Below are positions 1 to 9,397 of a stretch of DNA of 64,000 nucleotides, one piece after another; the first letter of the stretch is position 1; every line of letters begins with the position of its first letter. The stretch spans positions 124,001-188,000 of the forward strand of contig JABAKE010000001.1 in NCBI GenBank assembly GCA_019779905.1, given 5' to 3'. The notes beneath the pieces were generated by a model. It was not told the origin of the DNA, made no database searches, and saw only the letters and a program-made list of their open reading frames with translations. The DNA comes from Modestobacter lapidis (GTDB lineage: Bacteria; Actinomycetota; Actinomycetes; Mycobacteriales; Geodermatophilaceae). A program made the translations under genes and the position numbers.

Positions 1-378
1 CTGCCGCAGGGTTACCGGACCCGGGTCGGGGAGCGCGGCCGGGCGCTGTCGGCCGGCCAGCGGCAGTTGCTGGCGCTGGCCCGCGCCGAGCTCGTCGACC
101 CCGACGTGCTGCTGTTCGACGAGGCGACCGCATCGCTGGACCTGGCCACCGAGGCGGCCGTCACCCGGGCCGCGGATGCGATCGCCCACCGGCGGACGAC
201 GCTGGTGGTCGCGCACCGGCTGACCACCGCCGCGCGCGCCGACCGGGTGGTCGTGCTCGACGGCGGCCGGATCGTGGAGACCGGCACCCACCAGGAGCTG
301 CTGCGCGCCGGCGGGGCGTACGCCGCCCTGTGGGCGGCCTACACCGCCGACGAGGACGCCGATCCGCTGATGGCGTAA
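1..378 (+). CDS. ABC transporter ATP-binding domain, C-terminal fragment
   Basis: The frame is open from the first base, so the gene starts upstream of the window. The fragment carries the ABC signature LSAGQRQ, a Walker B/D-loop block ([12 protein letters not shown]) and the H-loop in VVAHRL. The tail [14 protein letters not shown] is typical of ABC exporters in which membrane and ATPase domains are fused (multidrug or lipid type). The substrate cannot be judged from this part. It ends in TAA and is followed at once by a degenerate copy of the intergenic repeat family described below. Confidence 0.9.
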   Translation: MPQGYRTRVGERGRALSAGQRQLLALARAELVDPDVLLFDEATASLDLATEAAVTRAADAIAHRRTTLVVAHRLTTAARADRVVVLDGGRIVETGTHQELLRAGGAYAALWAAYTADEDADPLMA

Positions 379-492
379 GGACCTCGCTGCCCCCCACCGC
401 TCCTGGCAGGACCCCGTCCTCCTCACCCTTCGCAGGCTCAGGGCGAGCCTCTGGACGCGGCCGTGGAGCGGCGGGCCCTGCAGCGGGGCCGG
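377..492 (+). repeat. REP-like intergenic element, copy A (degenerate, split)
   Basis: The left arm (377-409, AAGGACCTCGCTGCCCCCCA...) and right arm (465-492, GGAGCGGCGGGCCCTGCAGC...) resemble the two halves of the compact copies at 32759, 34400 and 49248. Here they are separated by about 55 bp of unrelated sequence. The element begins at the stop codon of the ABC gene, as two of the other copies also follow a stop codon directly. Confidence 0.5.
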
Positions 493-528
493 TGCTGCTG
501 ATTTGCCGTTTTCGTCGTACCCCCTGGC

Positions 529-534
529 TAGGTT
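529..534 (+). promoter_or_regulatory. -10 box TAGGTT of a leaderless start
   Basis: TAGGTT lies 6 nt before the GTG at 541, so transcription would begin at or next to the start codon. No Shine-Dalgarno sequence precedes that GTG. No convincing -35 box was seen. Confidence 0.45.
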
Positions 535-540
535 CGGGGT

Positions 541-2130
541 GTGTTCGAGGCCGGTGGGTTCGGGGTGGCGGTGACGGTGGCACTGCCTGAGCCGGTGCCT
601 GCGTCGCGGCGGCGGGCGCGGTTGGTCGATGTGCTGGATCCGGCGGGGTTCGATGATGCCGGGCTGGTGGGGGAGCTGGGGTCGGTCGCGGATCTGCGGG
701 CGCAGTTGGCGGCGTACGAGGCGGGGCTGGTGGCGGAGCTGGCGGCCCGCCGGCCGGCGCAGTCGGATCTGGCCGAGGGCGAGCCGGGTGCCGGGGTGGA
801 GGGCTGGCTGCCGGATCGGGCGCCGGTGGGGGTGAGTGAGTTCCTCGCCGACGAGCTGGCACTGGTGACGCGGTCGTCGCGGGCGGCGGCGGTGACGTTG
901 GCGGAGCGGTCGGTGGCGTTGGTGCACGAGTTGCCGGCCACCTGGGGCGCGCTGGCGGACGGGTTGGTCGACCTGTCGCGGGCGAACGCGATCGTGCGGG
1001 CGCTGGCCGGGCAGTCGACGGCGGCGGGTGGTCCGGTGGACCCGGGCGTCATCGCCGAGGTGGAGGCGCAGGCGCTGGGCTGGGCGGTGGCGGGGGAGTC
1101 GCCGAGACGGCTGCAGGAGCGGGTGGCGGCGGCGCTGATCGCGGTCGACGAGGGCGCCGCGGACCGGCGGCGCAAGCGGGCGGAGCGGCTGGCGGATGTG
1201 ACGGTGCGGTCGTTGCCGGACGGTCTGGCGCAGCTGGTGGCCGAGCTGCCGGCGCCGATGGCGGCGGCGTGCCGGGAAACCGTTGACGTGTATGCCCGGA
1301 TGCTGAAGGACGACGGTGACGCGCGGCCGATCGGTCAGCTGCGGGCGCTGGTGCTCACCGATCTGGTGCTGCGCCCGTGGGATGTCTCCCGCCCGCCGGT
1401 GACCGCGCAGGTGACCGTGCTGGCCCCGCTGCCGGTGTTCCGCAACGGCCCCGATCCTGCCGGGGGGCCGGCCCCGGTGCGGGCCGACGCTGCTGTGCCG
1501 ACCGACGCCGACGCCGCGTCGGTCGACGGGGCACCGATCACCGGCGGGCAGCTGCGGGAGCTGCTCGGGCAGCTGGACGCGCTGTGCTCCGGCGGGCTGC
1601 AGGCCCCGGCCGGCGGCATCCTGGACATCGCGCTGACCGACCCGCTCACCGGGGCGTTGCGCGCGACGGTGACCCGGGGTGAGCTGGCCCGGCGAGCCCG
1701 CCGCGGCTGCCCGCGGCACGCCCCTGGCGCGGGCTGTTCGTGCCCGGTGCTGGACCGGCCACCCAGGGTGGATCGGTACACGCCGACGCCGGCGCAGCGC
1801 CGGTACGTGCGGGCCCGGGACCGCACCTGCCGCCATCCCGGCTGCCGCCGACCGGCCGCGCGCACCGACCTGGACCACGTCGTGCCCCACGGGGCGGGCG
1901 GGCCGACCGACTGCGCGAATCTCTGCTGCCTGTGCCGCCGCCATCACCGGCTCAAGACCCACGCACCCGGCTGGCGGTTCACCATGACTCCCGACGGAAT
2001 CCTGTCGGTCACCACCCCCTCCGGGGTCACCCGCACCACCCGGCCACCGGGCCACCGGTTGCCCGACGATCTCGTCCTGATCCGGACCGGCGGACCACCC
2101 GCAGCCGACGACGACCCGCCACCGTTCTGA
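541..2130 (+). CDS. DUF222 / HNH endonuclease-motif protein (13E12 repeat type)
   Basis: This 529-residue protein has the usual two-part layout of actinobacterial DUF222-HNH proteins. A long helical N-terminal DUF222 region is followed by a C-terminal HNH module at about residues 420-475. The HNH part shows RYVRARDRTCRHPGC, then DLDHVVPHGAGG and finally LCRRHHRLKTH, which supply the paired cysteines and the histidine/asparagine core. These genes are multicopy and scattered in actinobacterial genomes, and their biological role is not established. Nuclease activity is inferred from the motif only. The GTG start is chosen because a TAGGTT box sits 6 nt upstream. Confidence 0.85.
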   Translation: MFEAGGFGVAVTVALPEPVPASRRRARLVDVLDPAGFDDAGLVGELGSVADLRAQLAAYEAGLVAELAARRPAQSDLAEGEPGAGVEGWLPDRAPVGVSEFLADELALVTRSSRAAAVTLAERSVALVHELPATWGALADGLVDLSRANAIVRALAGQSTAAGGPVDPGVIAEVEAQALGWAVAGESPRRLQERVAAALIAVDEGAADRRRKRAERLADVTVRSLPDGLAQLVAELPAPMAAACRETVDVYARMLKDDGDARPIGQLRALVLTDLVLRPWDVSRPPVTAQVTVLAPLPVFRNGPDPAGGPAPVRADAAVPTDADAASVDGAPITGGQLRELLGQLDALCSGGLQAPAGGILDIALTDPLTGALRATVTRGELARRARRGCPRHAPGAGCSCPVLDRPPRVDRYTPTPAQRRYVRARDRTCRHPGCRRPAARTDLDHVVPHGAGGPTDCANLCCLCRRHHRLKTHAPGWRFTMTPDGILSVTTPSGVTRTTRPPGHRLPDDLVLIRTGGPPAADDDPPPF

Positions 2131-2260
2131 CGCAGGTCGACCGGGGACGCCGCCCATGCCGGCGACCGGGTGATGACAAAGGCGGTCCTGGTGACCCCGG
2201 CACCCGCCGAGCCGGGCGCGGAAACCTCGCACACAACGGGCCGCCGGGCGGCGCCTGACC

Positions 2261-2266
2261 TACAGT
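2261..2266 (+). promoter_or_regulatory. -10 box TACAGT, leaderless start
   Basis: TACAGT ends 8 nt before the GTG at 2275, and no ribosome-binding site is visible. This supports the GTG as both transcription and translation start of the Nif3-type gene and argues against the longer in-frame start at 2170. Confidence 0.4.
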
Positions 2267-2274
2267 CCGAAGGC

Positions 2275-3528
2275 GTGGCACTCACGGCAGACGACGCACA
2301 CTCCGAGCCGGTCGCCACGGTCAGTGGCCTGCCGCTGCCCGGGGCGTCGCTCGCCGAGGTCATCGCCGCGCTCGAGGCCCGTTACGACCCGGCCCTCGCC
2401 GAGAGCTGGGACGCAGTCGGCCTGGTGTGCGGCGATCCGGAGGAGACGGTCCGCTCGGTGCTGTTCGCCGTCGATCCGACGGCCGCCGTCGTCGACGAGG
2501 CGATCGCCACCGGCGCCGACCTGGTCGTCACCCACCACCCACTGCTGCTCACCCCGGTGCACGGCGTGCCGGCGACCGACCCCAGGGGCCGGGTGGTGCA
2601 CCGCCTGATCCGGGCCGGAGTCGCGCTGTTCACCGCGCACACCAACGCCGACCGGGCGGCCGACCACGGGGTCAACGACGCGCTGGCCGCCGTCCTGGGG
2701 CTGGTCGACCCCACCCCGCTGGAAACCGTCCCCGCCCCGCACACCGACACGCTCGTCGTCTTCGCCCCGGTCGCGCACGCCGACCGGCTGGTCGACGTGC
2801 TCTCCCGGGCCGGTGCGGGCGTGATCGGCGACTACACCCGCTGCGCATGGCAGACCACCGGCACCGGCACCTTCATCCCCGGCGGTGAGGCGCACCCGGC
2901 GATCGGCACCTCGGGCAGCCTCGAGCGGGTTCCCGAGGTCCGGCTGGAGATGGTCGCGCCGAGCGGCCGCCGGGCCGAGGTGCTGCGGGCGCTGCACGAG
3001 TGCCACCCCTACCAGGACCCGGGCTACACGTTCTTCGAGAACGCGGCCACGCCCTCCCGGGCCGGGCTCGGCCGGGTCGGCGAGCTGGCCGGGCCGGTCA
3101 CCCTGCGGGAGTTCGCCGAGCAGGTTGCCGCCGCCCTGCCGGCGACCACCGGTGGGGTCCGGGTCGCCGGCGACCCCGACCGGCTGGTGCGCACCGTCGC
3201 GGTCTGCGGCGGCAGCGGCGGCTCGCTGCTCGGCGCCGCGGCCGCGGCCGGCGCCGACGTGCTGCTCACCAGCGACCTCAAGCACCACCCGGCCTCCGAT
3301 GCCGGAGAGTCCGGCGGTCCGGCGCTGTGCGACGTGGCGCACTACGCGTCCGAGTGGCCCTGGCTCCCGGTCGCCGCCGATCTGCTGCACCGCGACCTCG
3401 GCGGGCGGGTGCGGACGGCGGTGTCGGCCTGCCGCACCGACCCGTGGACGGCGCACGTCGCCAGCGGCGGCGACGCAGCGGCCCCGCCGTCGACGGGCAT
3501 GGTCGGTGGAGCGGCTGCGCGCGGGTAG
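2275..3528 (+). CDS. Nif3-like dinuclear metal centre protein
   Basis: The 417-residue protein is a Nif3/YbgI-family member. The N-terminal part has ESWDAVGLVCGDPEE and the metal-binding VVTHHPLL (His at about residues 87-88) with FTAHTNAD. The C-terminal part has GSGGSLLGAAAAAGADVLLTSDLKHH and DVAHYASEW, which provide the remaining metal ligands. An inserted domain sits between the halves, as is usual for the longer bacterial members. The biochemical role is uncertain; family members have been linked to GTP cyclohydrolase-like folds. It lies 9 bp upstream of the zinc-ribbon gene and near the RNase H/phosphatase gene, the same order as Rv2230c-Rv2229c-Rv2228c in M. tuberculosis. Confidence 0.9.
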   Translation: MALTADDAHSEPVATVSGLPLPGASLAEVIAALEARYDPALAESWDAVGLVCGDPEETVRSVLFAVDPTAAVVDEAIATGADLVVTHHPLLLTPVHGVPATDPRGRVVHRLIRAGVALFTAHTNADRAADHGVNDALAAVLGLVDPTPLETVPAPHTDTLVVFAPVAHADRLVDVLSRAGAGVIGDYTRCAWQTTGTGTFIPGGEAHPAIGTSGSLERVPEVRLEMVAPSGRRAEVLRALHECHPYQDPGYTFFENAATPSRAGLGRVGELAGPVTLREFAEQVAAALPATTGGVRVAGDPDRLVRTVAVCGGSGGSLLGAAAAAGADVLLTSDLKHHPASDAGESGGPALCDVAHYASEWPWLPVAADLLHRDLGGRVRTAVSACRTDPWTAHVASGGDAAAPPSTGMVGGAAARG

Positions 3529-3531
3529 GTT
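3526..3531 (+). promoter_or_regulatory. -10 box TAGGTT, leaderless start of the zinc-ribbon gene
   Basis: TAGGTT overlaps the stop codon of the Nif3 gene and ends 6 nt before the GTG at 3538. The downstream gene may therefore have its own leaderless promoter inside the operon. Confidence 0.4.
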
Positions 3532-3537
3532 GACCGC

Positions 3538-4278
3538 GTGCAGGCCGACCACTTCGACCAGCAGAAGCTGCTGGCACTCGCTGCGGAGGACGTCGCCCTC
3601 GGGCAACTCGCCCACCGCAAGCGCACCCTCCCCGAGAACGCCGCCGTCGAGGCCGCCGAGGAGGCGCAGCGCGAGCTGTCGGGCGACGTCGTCCGTGCCC
3701 AGACGGCGGTGCGTGACCTCGACCGTGAACAGAAGCGGCTCGAGGCGGATGTCGACACCGTCACCCAGCGCGCCGCCCGCGACCAGTCGCGGATCGACTC
3801 CGGGTCGGCGACGCCCAAGGAGATCACCGGGCTGCAGCACGAGCTGGAGTCGCTGAAGCGGCGGCAGCTCGATCTGGAGGACCAGGTGCTCGAGCTGATG
3901 GAGCGTCGGGAGGCCGCCGACGCCGCGCTGGCCGCCGCCCAGGAGGGCCTGGCCGCGGCGCAGACCGACGGTGAGCGCGCCACCCGGCTGCGCGACGACG
4001 CCCTGGCCGACATCGCCGACCAGACGACCGTCCACCAGGCCAAGCGCGATGACGTCGCCGCGTCGGTGTCCGCGCCGTTGCTGGCGCTGTACGACCGGGT
4101 CGCGAAGCAGACCGGCAGCACCGGCGCCGCGCACCTGCACGCCCGGCGCTGCGAGGGCTGCCGGATCGAGCTGTACGGCAACGAGCTGTCCGCCTTCCGC
4201 AACGCCGACCCGCACACCGTGCTGCGGTGCGAGAACTGCGGGCGGATCCTGGTCCGCACGGCGGACTCCGGGCTGTGA
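3538..4278 (+). CDS. C4-type zinc ribbon coiled-coil protein (DUF164 family)
   Basis: This 246-residue protein has a long N-terminal coiled coil (about residues 10-175, rich in E, R, Q and A heptads) and a C-terminal zinc ribbon. The cysteine pairs are C205-x2-C208 in RRCEGC and C231-x2-C234 in RCENCG. The family is conserved across actinobacteria and stands beside Nif3 and RNase H genes. It is thought to bind nucleic acid, but its function is not settled. Related to Rv2229c of M. tuberculosis by domain order and position. Confidence 0.88.
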   Translation: MQADHFDQQKLLALAAEDVALGQLAHRKRTLPENAAVEAAEEAQRELSGDVVRAQTAVRDLDREQKRLEADVDTVTQRAARDQSRIDSGSATPKEITGLQHELESLKRRQLDLEDQVLELMERREAADAALAAAQEGLAAAQTDGERATRLRDDALADIADQTTVHQAKRDDVAASVSAPLLALYDRVAKQTGSTGAAHLHARRCEGCRIELYGNELSAFRNADPHTVLRCENCGRILVRTADSGL

Positions 4279-4284
4279 GTGCCA

Positions 4285-4435
4285 CGAAGGCGACGGGCGA
4301 GCGAGCATCGCAGGGAGCGGCCCGGAGCCGACAGGGAGCGAGCATCGCAGCGAGCGCCAGCGAGCGAGGAGCGGAACAACCGCGGAGGCGACCCGAGGCG
4401 CGGACCGAGGAGCGGAACGAGTCCGGAGTCGAGCA
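4285..4435. repeat. gcgag-rich intergenic repeat block
   Basis: The 157-bp gap is built from short direct repeats: GCGAGCATCGCAG appears twice (near 4301 and 4339), and GAGGAGCGGAAC appears twice (near 4367 and 4409). It also holds CGAGCGCCAGCGA (4351-4363), which recurs on the minus strand in the livG-livF gap near 55740. No gene was found. The ATG at 4436 has only a weak purine-rich site upstream. Confidence 0.5.
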
Positions 4436-5530
4436 ATGACTCGACAGCTGATCGTCGAGGCGGACGGCGGCTCGCGGGGCAATCCCGGCCCGGCCGGCTA
4501 CGGCGCGCTGGTCCGGGACGCCGAGACCGGGCGGGTGCTCGCCGAGCGGGCGGAGTCGATCGGCCGGGCGACCAACAACGTCGCCGAGTACGGCGGGCTG
4601 GTGGCCGGTCTGCAGGCAGCCCTCGACCTCGACCCGAGCTCGACGGTCGAGGTGCGGATGGACTCCAAGCTCGTGGTGGAGCAGATGTCCGGGCGCTGGC
4701 AGATCAAGCACCCGGACATGAAGAAGCTCGCCGTCCAGGCCCGGGACATCTCCCGGCAGCTCGGTTCGGTGCGCTACACCTGGGTGCCGCGCGCGCAGAA
4801 CGGCGCGGCCGACGCGCTGGCCAACAGCGCGATGGACGGCAAGCCGGTACGCCGCGACCTGGCGACCGAGCCGGTCACCGTGGAGGACGAGACCCAGCCG
4901 GTCACCGAACCCGCGCCGGTGGTCACCACCGTCACCCACCTGCTGCGGCACGGGCGCACCGAGCACACCCCGGAGCGTCGGTTCAGTGGCAGTAGCGACC
5001 TGCCGTTGTCGCAGGTCGGGCGCGCGGACGCCGCCGCAGCCGCGAAGCATCTGGCCGGCCGGGGCATCGACGTCATCGTCGCCTCACCGCTGCTGCGCAC
5101 CCGGCAGACCGCCGAGGCCGCGGCGGAGGTGCTCGGTGTCCCGGTGACCACGGACGCCGACCTCCGCGAGCTCGACTTCGGCGATTGGGAGGGCCTGACC
5201 GCCGCCGAGGCCAAGGCGAAGAGCCCGCTGGCCTTCCGCCGCTGGTCGGCGTCGATCGAGGTCAAGCCGCCGGGCGGGGAGTCGATCGCGGAGGTCGCCA
5301 CCCGGGTCGCCCGGGCCCGCCGCCGGATCCTCGACCAGCAGGCCGGGAATACGGTGCTGGTGGTCAGCCACGTCACGCCGATCAAGCTGCTGCTGGCCGC
5401 CGGCCTGGACGTCGGCGAGGAGATCGTGCACCGGGTGTTCCTGGAGGCGGCGTCGCTGTCCACCGTCACCTGGTTGTCGGACGGGCGCTCCTCGGTGCGG
5501 CTGGTCAACGACACCTCTCACCTGGCCTGA
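4436..5530 (+). CDS. Bifunctional RNase H / acid phosphatase
   Basis: The 364-residue protein joins two enzymes. Residues 1-135 are a type I RNase [19 protein letters not shown] with D10, NNVAEYGG with E51, and [12 protein letters not shown] with D76 supply the acidic catalytic residues. From about residue 165 a histidine phosphatase domain follows, with [17 protein letters not shown] and a second histidine in [12 protein letters not shown]. The same fusion is known in M. tuberculosis (Rv2228c), where both RNase H and acid or alpha-ribazole phosphatase activities have been reported. The ATG at 4436 is chosen because it opens exactly on the RNase H domain; the open frame runs further upstream into the repeat block. 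Confidence 0.92.
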   Translation: MTRQLIVEADGGSRGNPGPAGYGALVRDAETGRVLAERAESIGRATNNVAEYGGLVAGLQAALDLDPSSTVEVRMDSKLVVEQMSGRWQIKHPDMKKLAVQARDISRQLGSVRYTWVPRAQNGAADALANSAMDGKPVRRDLATEPVTVEDETQPVTEPAPVVTTVTHLLRHGRTEHTPERRFSGSSDLPLSQVGRADAAAAAKHLAGRGIDVIVASPLLRTRQTAEAAAEVLGVPVTTDADLRELDFGDWEGLTAAEAKAKSPLAFRRWSASIEVKPPGGESIAEVATRVARARRRILDQQAGNTVLVVSHVTPIKLLLAAGLDVGEEIVHRVFLEAASLSTVTWLSDGRSSVRLVNDTSHLA

Positions 5531-5609
5531 CCCCGCCCAGGGAAGCTGCGCCCCGCCCCCGCCGTTGCGTGCTTTCGGTACACCAAGCCCGCCCTCCCGA
5601 GGAGAGCCG

Positions 5610-6635
5610 TTGACCGCGATCGCCGTCCCGCCCGCTGCCGCCGTCGGGAACCGGACCATGAGCCCGGCCGAGTACGGGTCGTGGGCGGCCGAGGTCCGCC
5701 GGCTCGCCGACGAGCGCGGCGCCGTCGTCCTGGCGCACAACTACCAGGTGCCCGAGATCCAGGACGTCGCCCACGTCACCGGCGACTCGCTGTACCTGTC
5801 CCGGGTCGCGGCGCAGACCGATGCCCGCGAGATCGTCTTCTGCGGCGTCCACTTCATGGCCGAGACGGCGAAGATCCTCTCCCCGGACAAGACCGTGCTG
5901 CTGCCCGACCACGCCGCCGGGTGCTCGCTGGCCGACAGCATCACCGCCGAGCAGCTGCGCGAGTGGAAGGCCGAGCACCCTGGCGCCGTCGTGGTCAGCT
6001 ACGTGAACACCACCGCCGCGGTGAAGGCCGAGACCGACATCTGCTGCACGTCGTCCAACGCCGCGGACGTGATCCGGTCGATCCCCGCCGACCGGGAGAT
6101 CCTGTTCTGCCCCGACCAGTTCCTCGGGGCGCACGTCAAGCGGGTCACCGGCCGGCAGAACATCTCGATCTGGGCGGGGGAGTGCCACGTGCACGCCGGC
6201 ATCAGCCCGGCCGACGTCCGCGCGCAGATCGCCGCGCACCCCGACGCGGAGATCCTGGTGCACCCCGAGTGCGGCTGCACCACCTCCGTGCTCGACCTGG
6301 TCAGCTCCGGCGACCTGCCCGCCGAGCGCACCCGGGTGCTGTCCACCGGCGGCATGGCCGACGCCGCCGCCGCGAGCACGGCCGCGCAGGTTCTGGTGGC
6401 CACCGAGATCGGCATCCTGCACCAGCTGCGCTCGCTGAACGACGCCACCGAGTTCATCCCGATGAATGCCCGGGCGGCCTGCCGTTACATGAAGATGATC
6501 ACCCCGGCGAAGCTGCTGCACACGCTGCGCACCGGCGAGGGCGCGATCGACGTCGATGCCGGGACGGCTGCCCGCGCGCGGCGCGCCGTGGAGGCGATGA
6601 TCGCCATCGGGGAGCCCGGCCGCGGCGGGGAATGA
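5610..6635 (+). CDS. nadA: Quinolinate synthase
   Basis: NadA condenses iminoaspartate with dihydroxyacetone phosphate to quinolinate, the first ring of de novo NAD synthesis, using a [4Fe-4S] cluster. The 341-residue protein shows the three cysteine regions expected: [25 protein letters not shown] and [13 protein letters not shown], with [10 protein letters not shown] near the N-terminus. The TTG start at 5610 is preferred because GAGGAGA lies just upstream; an upstream in-frame start at 5565 lacks this. nadB and nadC are not adjacent, so NadA stands alone here; the downstream NAD synthase lies at 41-43 kb. Confidence 0.95.
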   Translation: MTAIAVPPAAAVGNRTMSPAEYGSWAAEVRRLADERGAVVLAHNYQVPEIQDVAHVTGDSLYLSRVAAQTDAREIVFCGVHFMAETAKILSPDKTVLLPDHAAGCSLADSITAEQLREWKAEHPGAVVVSYVNTTAAVKAETDICCTSSNAADVIRSIPADREILFCPDQFLGAHVKRVTGRQNISIWAGECHVHAGISPADVRAQIAAHPDAEILVHPECGCTTSVLDLVSSGDLPAERTRVLSTGGMADAAAASTAAQVLVATEIGILHQLRSLNDATEFIPMNARAACRYMKMITPAKLLHTLRTGEGAIDVDAGTAARARRAVEAMIAIGEPGRGGE

Positions 6636-6659
6636 ACGAAGAGCCGGGGGTCGGGCGGC

Positions 6660-7415
6660 TCAGACGCTGAACCACAGGTAGATCGAGACGGCCACACCGA
6701 AGACCACGATCATCACCCGCAGCGGGGTGGTCGGGATCCGGGTGGCGAGCTTCGCGCCGAGGAATCCGCCGACCAGGCTGGCCGGCGCGCAGACCGCCAC
6801 GTACTCCCACGCCACCGGCCCGAAGATCCCGAAGACGACGAGGGTGACGGTCGCGGTCACCATCGAGATCGCGCTCTTCATCGCGTTGGCGAGCTTGAGC
6901 CGGTGCAGCCCCACGCCCAGCACCCCGACCAGGATCACGCCCAGGGCGCCGCCGAAGTAGCCGCCGTAGACGGTGGCCAGGAACAGCGCGACGTAGAGCC
7001 AGACCGGGTCCTGCCGTCGTGCGCCGTCCTCGGCCCGCTTCAGCCGCTTGGTCAGCAGCGGCTGGACCGCCAGCAGCAGGCTGGCCAGCAGCACCAGGAT
7101 CGGGACGACGGTGTTGAACGCCTCCGACGGCGTGGTGAGCAGCAGCACCGACCCGGTGGCACCGCCGAGCACGCCGACCACGGAGAACCGGATCAGCCGG
7201 GAGCGCTGACCGCCGTACTCCTTGCGGAAACCGAGCACCCCGCCGATGTAGCCCGGCCACTGGGCGATCGAGTTGGTGACGTTGGCCGCGACCGTGCCCA
7301 GGCCCAGGGCCACCAGGACGGGGAAGAGGATCAGCGACCCGCCACCGGCGATCGAGTTGATCACCCCGGCGAGCAGCGCGACCCCGGCGGCGATGAGCAG
7401 GTCGACAGCGGACAC
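6660..7415 (-). CDS. TSUP-family (TauE/SafE) membrane permease
   Basis: This is an all-helical membrane protein of about 251 residues with eight predicted segments. It opens with LLIAAGVALLAGVINSIAGGGSLI, the hallmark of the TauE/SafE (TSUP) family, and repeats the pattern in GGYFGGALGVILVGVLG. Members export or import sulfite, sulfoacetate or other organic anions; the substrate here is unknown. A GTG at 7415 gives a start directly on the first helix; an ATG at 7442 would add nine residues and overlap the divergent neighbour's start. Confidence 0.85.
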   Translation of the reverse strand: MSAVDLLIAAGVALLAGVINSIAGGGSLILFPVLVALGLGTVAANVTNSIAQWPGYIGGVLGFRKEYGGQRSRLIRFSVVGVLGGATGSVLLLTTPSEAFNTVVPILVLLASLLLAVQPLLTKRLKRAEDGARRQDPVWLYVALFLATVYGGYFGGALGVILVGVLGVGLHRLKLANAMKSAISMVTATVTLVVFGIFGPVAWEYVAVCAPASLVGGFLGAKLATRIPTTPLRVMIVVFGVAVSIYLWFSV

Positions 7416-7427
7416 GGGCGCGGAGCC

Positions 7428-7433
7428 TACGGT
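7428..7433 (+). promoter_or_regulatory. -10 box TACGGT, leaderless start
   Basis: TACGGT ends 7 nt before the ATG at 7441 in the narrow gap between two divergent genes. No ribosome-binding site is seen for that ATG. Confidence 0.4.
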
Positions 7434-7440
7434 GGCCCCC

Positions 7441-7797
7441 ATGTCGACGACGGCTCGGGCGCGGGCGCTGCTGGTCCTGCTGGGCGGGTCCGGCGTGCTG
7501 CACCTGGTGCGGCCCCGCACCTACGACTGGCTGGTGCCCCCGGAGCTCGGCCCGGCGCGGCCCTGGGTGACCGGCAGCGGCGTCGCCGAGCTGGGCACCG
7601 CCGCGCTGCTGGCCGCGCCGGCCACCCGCCGGGCGGGCGGTTGGGCGGCGGCCGCGCTGCTGGCCGCGTTCGTCCCCGCGCATCTGCACACGTTCCGGGT
7701 GGTGCGCGGGCCGGTGCCGACGGCCGTGGCCGTCGCCCGGTTGCCGCTCCAGGTACCGATGCTGCTGGCGGCCCTCCGGGTGGCGCGCGGCCGGTGA
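7441..7797 (+). CDS. Small membrane protein, DoxX-like
   Basis: The 118-residue protein has about four hydrophobic segments and the pattern ALLVLLGGSGVLHLVRPRTYDWLVPPELG. This resembles short DoxX-like proteins that Actinobacteria carry beside transport or redox genes. No catalytic motif is visible and the function is unknown. It is read divergently from the TSUP permease and precedes a DHA2 exporter by about 65 bp. Confidence 0.7.
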   Translation: MSTTARARALLVLLGGSGVLHLVRPRTYDWLVPPELGPARPWVTGSGVAELGTAALLAAPATRRAGGWAAAALLAAFVPAHLHTFRVVRGPVPTAVAVARLPLQVPMLLAALRVARGR

Positions 7798-7861
7798 GGC
7801 GCACACGGTCGGCGTTCCCCCGGGCCGTTGGTTGCGCGGTGCACCGCCGGGGCATGCACGC

Positions 7862-9397
7862 GTGGTGAAGAAGTGGTTGCCGCTGGTGGCGATCTGTACC
7901 GGCACGTTCATGCTGCTGATCGACGTCACGATCGTGAACGTCGCGCTGCCGGACATGGCCCTGGACCTGGGCACGTCGTTCGGCCAGCTGCAGTGGGTGG
8001 TCGACGTCTACGCGCTGGCCCTGGCTGCGCTGGTGCTCGGCGCCGGCTCGCTGGCCGACCTGTACGGACGGCGGCGGCTCTACCTGATCGGCCTGGTGCT
8101 GTTCGCGCTGGCCTCGCTCGCCTGCGGGCTGGCTCCGGACGCCGAGCTGCTGATCGTCGCCCGCGCCGTCCAGGGGATGGGTGGGGCGGCGATGCTCGCC
8201 ACCACCATCGCGCTGATCAACACCAGCTACGAGGGGCGTGAGCGCGGCACCGCCTTCGGCATCTGGGGTGCCGTCGTCGGCGCGGCCGCCGCGCTGGGCC
8301 CGATCCTGGGTGGCGCGCTCACCGAGCTGTCCTGGCGCTGGATCTTCTTCGTGAACCTGCCGATCAGCGTGCTGGCCGTCGCCCTCACCGTCGCCGTCAT
8401 CCAGGAGGCCCGGCGGCCGGGGGCGCCGCGCCCCGACGTCCCGGGCATCGCGCTGTTCACCCTGGGGGCCGGCGGGGTCGTCTTCGGTCTGGTGCGGGCC
8501 GCCGCCGACGGCTGGGGGCGGCCGGTGGCCTGGGCGCCGATCGTCGCCGGGGTGCTGCTGCTGGCGGTGTGGGTGCTCGTGGAGCTGCGCCGGGAGGCGC
8601 CGATGCTCGACATCCGGTTGTTCCGCTCCGGGTCGTTCACCGGCATCATGCTCGGCGCGCTGCTGCTCAACGCCGCCGCCTTCGCCAGCAGCCTGTTCAT
8701 CTCGCTCTGGCTGCAGTCGGTCCTCGGGCTCTCCCCGCTGCAGGGCGGCCTGGTGTTCATCCCGCTCTCGCTGCTGAGCTTCTCGGTGGCCGCCTTCGCC
8801 GGGGGCCGGCTGCAGACCCTGCCGCCGCGGTGGGTCGTCGGCACCGGGCTGGTGATCATCGGGATCGGCTCCCTGCTGCTGGCCCGGGTCGACGGCGACT
8901 CGAGCTGGCAGGTGCTCGTGCCGGGGCTCGCCGTCCTCGGCATCGGCGTCGGCGCAGCGAATCCCACCCTGGCCTCCGCCGCGCTGGCCGCGGCGCCCCG
9001 GGAGCGCAGCGGGATGGCCTCCGGCGCGGTGAACACCGCCCGGCAGCTGGGTTTCGCGATCGGGGTCGCCGTGCTGGGCAGCGTGTTCACCGCCCGGACG
9101 GCGTCGACGCTGCGCGCCGCCGGCGTGCCGGACCCGTCGGGCACCGCGACGGCGCTGACCGGTGGGCAGACGGCGGAGATCGTCGACCAGGCGCCGCCGG
9201 AGGCCCGCGCCGGGCTCGCCGACCTCCTCGCCACCGCCTATGCCGACGGGCTGCGCGACGTCTTCCTTGCCTGCGGCGCGGCTGGCATCCTCGGCGGGGT
9301 GCTGGTGTTCTGGCTGGTCCGCGCCGACGCCCCCGGCGGTGGGCAGCGCCCGGGCGCCGCGGCGCCCGCACGGCAGGCGGAGCCGGCGTCCCGATGA
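7862..9397 (+). CDS. MFS drug exporter, DHA2 (14-TM) type
   Basis: The roughly 511-residue protein begins LPLVAICTGTFMLLIDVTIVNVALPDM, the classic first helix of DHA2-family (EmrB/QacA-like) proton-driven exporters. MFS motif A is seen in GSLADLYGRRRLYLIG, and motif C-like glycine/proline patterns in GAAAALGPILGGAL. Fourteen hydrophobic segments can be counted. The substrate is unknown. GTG 7862 (or 7865) is preferred because it starts right before the first helix; a TTG at 7832 is also in frame. The stop overlaps the next gene's start as ATGA, so the hydrolase is translationally coupled. Confidence 0.88.
   Translation: MVKKWLPLVAICTGTFMLLIDVTIVNVALPDMALDLGTSFGQLQWVVDVYALALAALVLGAGSLADLYGRRRLYLIGLVLFALASLACGLAPDAELLIVARAVQGMGGAAMLATTIALINTSYEGRERGTAFGIWGAVVGAAAALGPILGGALTELSWRWIFFVNLPISVLAVALTVAVIQEARRPGAPRPDVPGIALFTLGAGGVVFGLVRAAADGWGRPVAWAPIVAGVLLLAVWVLVELRREAPMLDIRLFRSGSFTGIMLGALLLNAAAFASSLFISLWLQSVLGLSPLQGGLVFIPLSLLSFSVAAFAGGRLQTLPPRWVVGTGLVIIGIGSLLLARVDGDSSWQVLVPGLAVLGIGVGAANPTLASAALAAAPRERSGMASGAVNTARQLGFAIGVAVLGSVFTARTASTLRAAGVPDPSGTATALTGGQTAEIVDQAPPEARAGLADLLATAYADGLRDVFLACGAAGILGGVLVFWLVRADAPGGGQRPGAAAPARQAEPASR

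Noticed and set aside
2260-4482. Long open frame of 740 codons on the minus strand
   Set aside because: It is antisense to the Nif3, zinc-ribbon and upstream genes, has low-complexity R/G/A/P/V content and no domain. Such frames are common at this GC level.
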